From NCBI GenBank assembly GCA_036850595.1, contig CM072152.1, positions 5,537,640 to 5,601,639 on the forward strand: 64,000 nt of DNA, in the 5' to 3' direction. The notes beneath the pieces are model-generated. The model saw only the letters and a program-made list of their open reading frames with translations, was not told the origin of the DNA and did no database searches. This document shows, one piece after another, positions 63,301-64,000 of this stretch. The DNA is from Rhyacichthys aspro (taxonomy: Eukaryota; Chordata; Actinopteri; Gobiiformes; Rhyacichthyidae). Within the stretch, counting starts at the first letter, position 1, and every line of letters starts with the position of its first letter. Both the position numbers and the translations under genes were made by a program.

Positions 63301-63964
63301 TACCAGCCGAGCCCGAGGGCGACTGGTTCTGTCCGGAATGTGAGGTACACGTCCAGATGAGGACCTCAAACAGGGGAGCCCATTTACTGTGTATTCATTT
63401 CTTTTTTTTTACCTCACCTCTGATTGTCTTTTAGAAAATCACAGTGGCAGAATGTATTGAAACCCAGAGCAAAGCAATGATGATGCTTACTACAGACCAG
63501 CTCTCTTACCTGCTAAAGTTTGCCCTCCAGAAGATGAAACAGCCAGGTGTAAGTATTTCTTTAGCTTTAGTGTGTGGCAACCAATGTAATGATTATTTTT
63601 TCAACCCTGTATGTTCTGTTTAATTCTCTCATCGTGGGCTTGTATTCCTTTCTGACCAGTCGTGATTCTTAAGAGATATGCTTGTCTCTGCTCTTCATAA
63701 TCCCATCAGATGTTAAAATCTGTACCCTGAACTATACCGTGTCCAAATTTTATTTCCCGCATGACAAAGTATGGTTTGCATGTGCAATTGATCTCTAATA
63801 GCAGACTAACAATCAGTCAATGTACTGGCTAAAAAACATTAAGGTCATACATACTAGCTGGTGGTAAGGATACAGTTGCCCCTCTCACTCTCTTGCAGGA
63901 CCATCCTCGCTTGTCATCCCGCTCCCCTCATGCAGCTTCCACGCAGAGAAAGACTTTTAATTGG
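57337..63964 (+). CDS. zmynd8: zmynd8 5' part (PHD-bromo-PWWP-MYND chromatin reader)
   Basis: ZMYND8 reads modified histone H3 and works with repressor and DNA-damage complexes in the nucleus. Exons are 57337-57350, 61520-61587, 61826-61971, 63123-63344, 63435-63548 and possibly 63899-63964. Phases agree. The first exon encodes MHPQ and joins SVSEEIVKTDTSSEG then MEISTRSK. This matches the long human N-terminus (MHPQS, then MDISTRSK). The KKKKK run is nuclear-localisation-like. The PHD finger has all eight ligands (C110, C113, C122, C125, H130, C133, C146, C149). The exon ending KFALQKMKQPG leads to the bromodomain, which lies beyond the window, as do the PWWP and MYND domains. The gene is therefore truncated by the window edge. 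The last listed exon is uncertain. Confidence 0.92.
58208..59007. mobile_element. hAT-like element carrying a GGTTTAGTC minisatellite
   Basis: The left end is GGGATGCACGATTTATTGCA. The right end, reverse-complemented, is GGGCTTCACAATAG with GTGCAATA further in, so the ends are imperfect inverted repeats. Both are flanked by TACTA (58203-58207 and 59008-59012). The interior, 58,480-58,890, is made of TGGTTTAGTCTTGG-like units. There is no transposase. It lies in zmynd8 intron 1. Confidence 0.65.
59690..59908 (+). promoter_or_regulatory. zmynd8: candidate second zmynd8 promoter and first exon
   Basis: GC-balanced sequence has two CCAAT boxes (GCCCAATCAG at 59,707 and GAGCCAATCGG at 59,736). 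A possible exon ends at donor AACAAG|GTATGC (59908). Spliced to 61520 it would use the ATG at 61563 and make the shorter MEISTRSK form, which corresponds to the human MDISTRSK isoform. This was inferred from signals only. Confidence 0.4.
59920..61270. other. zmynd8 intron, no distinct feature
   Basis: Mixed-composition intronic DNA. No repeat ends or recognisable coding frames were seen. Confidence 0.4.
61277..61340 (+). mobile_element. hAT-like repeat end
   Basis: AGGGCTGCACAATATTAGG then AAAACAT, followed by ATTGCAATATAC. It shares its first 25 bases with the 56,226 copy apart from two differences. It lies 180 bp before the second zmynd8 coding exon. Confidence 0.55.
61980..63110 (+). other. 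zmynd8: zmynd8 intron 3, no distinct feature
   Basis: AT-rich intron between the N-terminal exon and the PHD exon. Open frames on either strand show no known family. Confidence 0.5.
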
Positions 63965-64000
63965 GTAATCAATTATACCACTAACAAGACCCCCTCATGA

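Noticed and set aside
1..64000. CRISPR arrays, operons or a novel defence or secretion system
   Set aside because: Everything supported is vertebrate, with spliced genes and fish repeats. No regular spaced repeats or bacterial gene clusters occur.

Overview
The window is teleost fish nuclear DNA, probably a percomorph (the order is a guess). The evidence is three vertebrate gene models with GT-AG introns, short coding introns, AT-rich intergenic DNA, and many decayed hAT-like and LINE-like repeats of the kind common in fish. There are no bacterial operons, CRISPR arrays or intact mobile-element genes.

Layout. Bases 1-118 may hold the tail of an unidentified gene on the + strand. Bases 119-19,000 contain no recognisable gene. 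They hold repeat fragments, two pairs of locally duplicated non-coding blocks, a degenerate GGTTTAGTC-type minisatellite, and several GC-balanced stretches that look like regulatory DNA. A cluster at 17,761-17,880 contains GGCGCC sites, a perfect CRE and an exact GRCGNC-N5-GTCTG Smad composite site. It strongly resembles the BMP-responsive upstream element of mammalian Id1. id1 itself (132 aa, two coding exons) lies at 19,194-19,697 with a clear TATA box and poly(A) signal. Two CTCF-like sites in the same orientation follow at 21.5-21.6 kb.

ncoa3 is on the minus strand (coding 24,734-33,333). I resolved 21 coding exons whose phases all agree and which give 1,525 codons. Its non-coding leader exons appear to reach a promoter near 52.4-52.6 kb, so 35-52 kb is probably 5' intron. 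zmynd8 lies head-to-head on the + strand. Its first coding exon is at 57,337, and the window ends inside the gene just after the PHD finger. The ncoa3/zmynd8 head-to-head pair matches the human 20q13.12 arrangement.

Function. id1 encodes a dominant-negative HLH factor induced by BMP/Smad signalling. ncoa3 encodes a p160 nuclear-receptor coactivator. zmynd8 encodes a PHD-bromo-PWWP chromatin reader. The genes are not an operon, and the CTCF-like pair would suit separation of the id1 and ncoa3 domains.

I found no convincing wholly new biological system. The most interesting items are the deeply conserved id1 BMP element, a period-3 methionine tract unique to this ncoa3, a leader packed with uORFs, a perfect nested inverted repeat at 36.9-37.0 kb, and a repeat family in which a minisatellite sits inside hAT-like ends.
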